Below are positions 5,686 to 6,032 of a stretch of DNA of 6,032 bases, piece by piece; within the stretch, counting starts at the first letter, position 1; each line of letters opens with the position of its first letter. The position numbers were made by a program, and so were the translations under genes. This DNA is from JBFKPQ01 sp041628225 (GTDB lineage: Bacteria > Actinomycetota > Acidimicrobiia > Spongiisociales > JAENVV01). Below the pieces are notes generated by a model. It ran no database searches, was not told the origin of the DNA, and was given only the letters and a program-made list of their open reading frames with translations. The stretch spans positions 1-6,032 of the forward strand of contig JBFKPQ010000147.1 of assembly GCA_041628225.1 (NCBI GenBank). The letters run 5' to 3'.

Positions 5686-6032
5686 CGGCCGGCGAACACG
5701 CCTGCCAGCCTGCCGATCCCCTGATGCACCTGCTCCGGCGTGGCCACCGAGTAGCTGAGACGAGCCGTGTTCTGACCACCGCCTCCGGCATGGAAGGTCG
5801 CTCCCGGGACATAGGCGACCCCTCGTTCGACCGCGGTCGGCAGCAGCGCCGTCGCGTCGCGGTCCTCCGGGAGCGTGAGCCACAGGAACATCCCACCCTC
5901 GGGCCGGGTCCAAGTCACTCCCGGAAGATCCTGCTCGTCGAGCGCAGCGAGCATCAGGTCACGCTGCCGGTGGTAATGGTCCCGCACCCCGGGGAGGTGG
6001 GCTTCGAGGAACCCGTCGGCGAGCACGGCGGC
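5682..6032 (-). CDS. PLP-dependent aminotransferase, LysN-like (C-terminal part)
   Basis: The last 116 residues of a fold-type I, class I/II aminotransferase; the N-terminus and the PLP-binding lysine lie beyond the window edge at 6032. Visible family features, numbered within this fragment: HYHRQRDLMLAAL at 19-31, the usual helix before the small domain; TRPEGGMFLWLTLPE at 40-54; VAYVPGATFHAGGGGQNTAR at 72-91; and RLSYS with the arginine (R91) that by family knowledge binds the substrate carboxylate. The stretch from VPG to RLSY closely follows the Thermus 2-aminoadipate aminotransferase LysN, so a 2-aminoadipate, branched-chain or aromatic amino acid specificity is likely, but family members have broad specificity and the exact one cannot be decided here. 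Not truncated by mutation: the reading frame is intact and ends at a TGA at 5682-5684. Overlaps the next gene by 4 nt. Confidence 0.9.
   Translation of the reverse strand, partial: AAVLADGFLEAHLPGVRDHYHRQRDLMLAALDEQDLPGVTWTRPEGGMFLWLTLPEDRDATALLPTAVERGVAYVPGATFHAGGGGQNTARLSYSVATPEQVHQGIGRLAGVFAGR

Noticed and set aside
1..6032. CRISPR arrays, insertion sequences, tRNA or rRNA genes, prophage genes, defence systems
   Set aside because: No regularly spaced repeats, transposase-like proteins or RNA gene signatures were seen; all but a few short gaps are occupied by the genes listed.

Overview
This is a GC-rich, densely packed bacterial chromosome segment of housekeeping and transport genes. GTG and TTG starts, two -10 boxes placed six bases before GTG start codons (probable leaderless mRNAs), and GC-biased codons suggest an actinomycete-type organism, possibly an uncultured lineage such as Acidimicrobiia. 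That placement is inference; there is no rRNA or other marker gene here. I see no mobile elements, CRISPR arrays, tRNAs or phage genes.

Layout: (1) 8-1348, minus strand, a complete MATE-family (DinF-like) multidrug/organic cation antiporter. (2) 1349-1432, a short divergent promoter region. (3) 1433-3301, plus strand, three overlapping genes: xanthine phosphoribosyltransferase (xpt), a PaaI/hotdog-fold thioesterase and a ten-helix EamA/DMT transporter. They overlap by 8 and 4 nt and so look like one translationally coupled operon. (4) 3285-3557, minus strand, a 90-residue two-helix membrane protein that overlaps the transporter tail to tail by 17 nt. (5) 3558-3613, a second short divergent promoter region. 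(6) 3614-5218, plus strand, a 534-residue protein containing two ThyX-like (flavin-dependent thymidylate synthase) domains. (7) 5215-6032, minus strand, the C-terminal part of a LysN-like PLP-dependent aminotransferase followed by a coupled 156-residue protein of unknown function. The last gene meets the ThyX-like gene in a CTAG that holds both stop codons.

Working together: xpt salvages xanthine (and perhaps guanine) into nucleotides. Its two partners could handle a related metabolite or its transport, but nothing in the sequence fixes their substrates. The most interesting item is the double ThyX protein. Domain 1 keeps the second half of the ThyX signature (E-x-S-T-R-Y) but has lost R-H and the central Ser. 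Domain 2 keeps R-H-R, the N-A-R and the L-R substrate-binding motifs but has lost S-x-R-Y. The two halves look complementary, as if one composite active site had been divided between duplicated domains.
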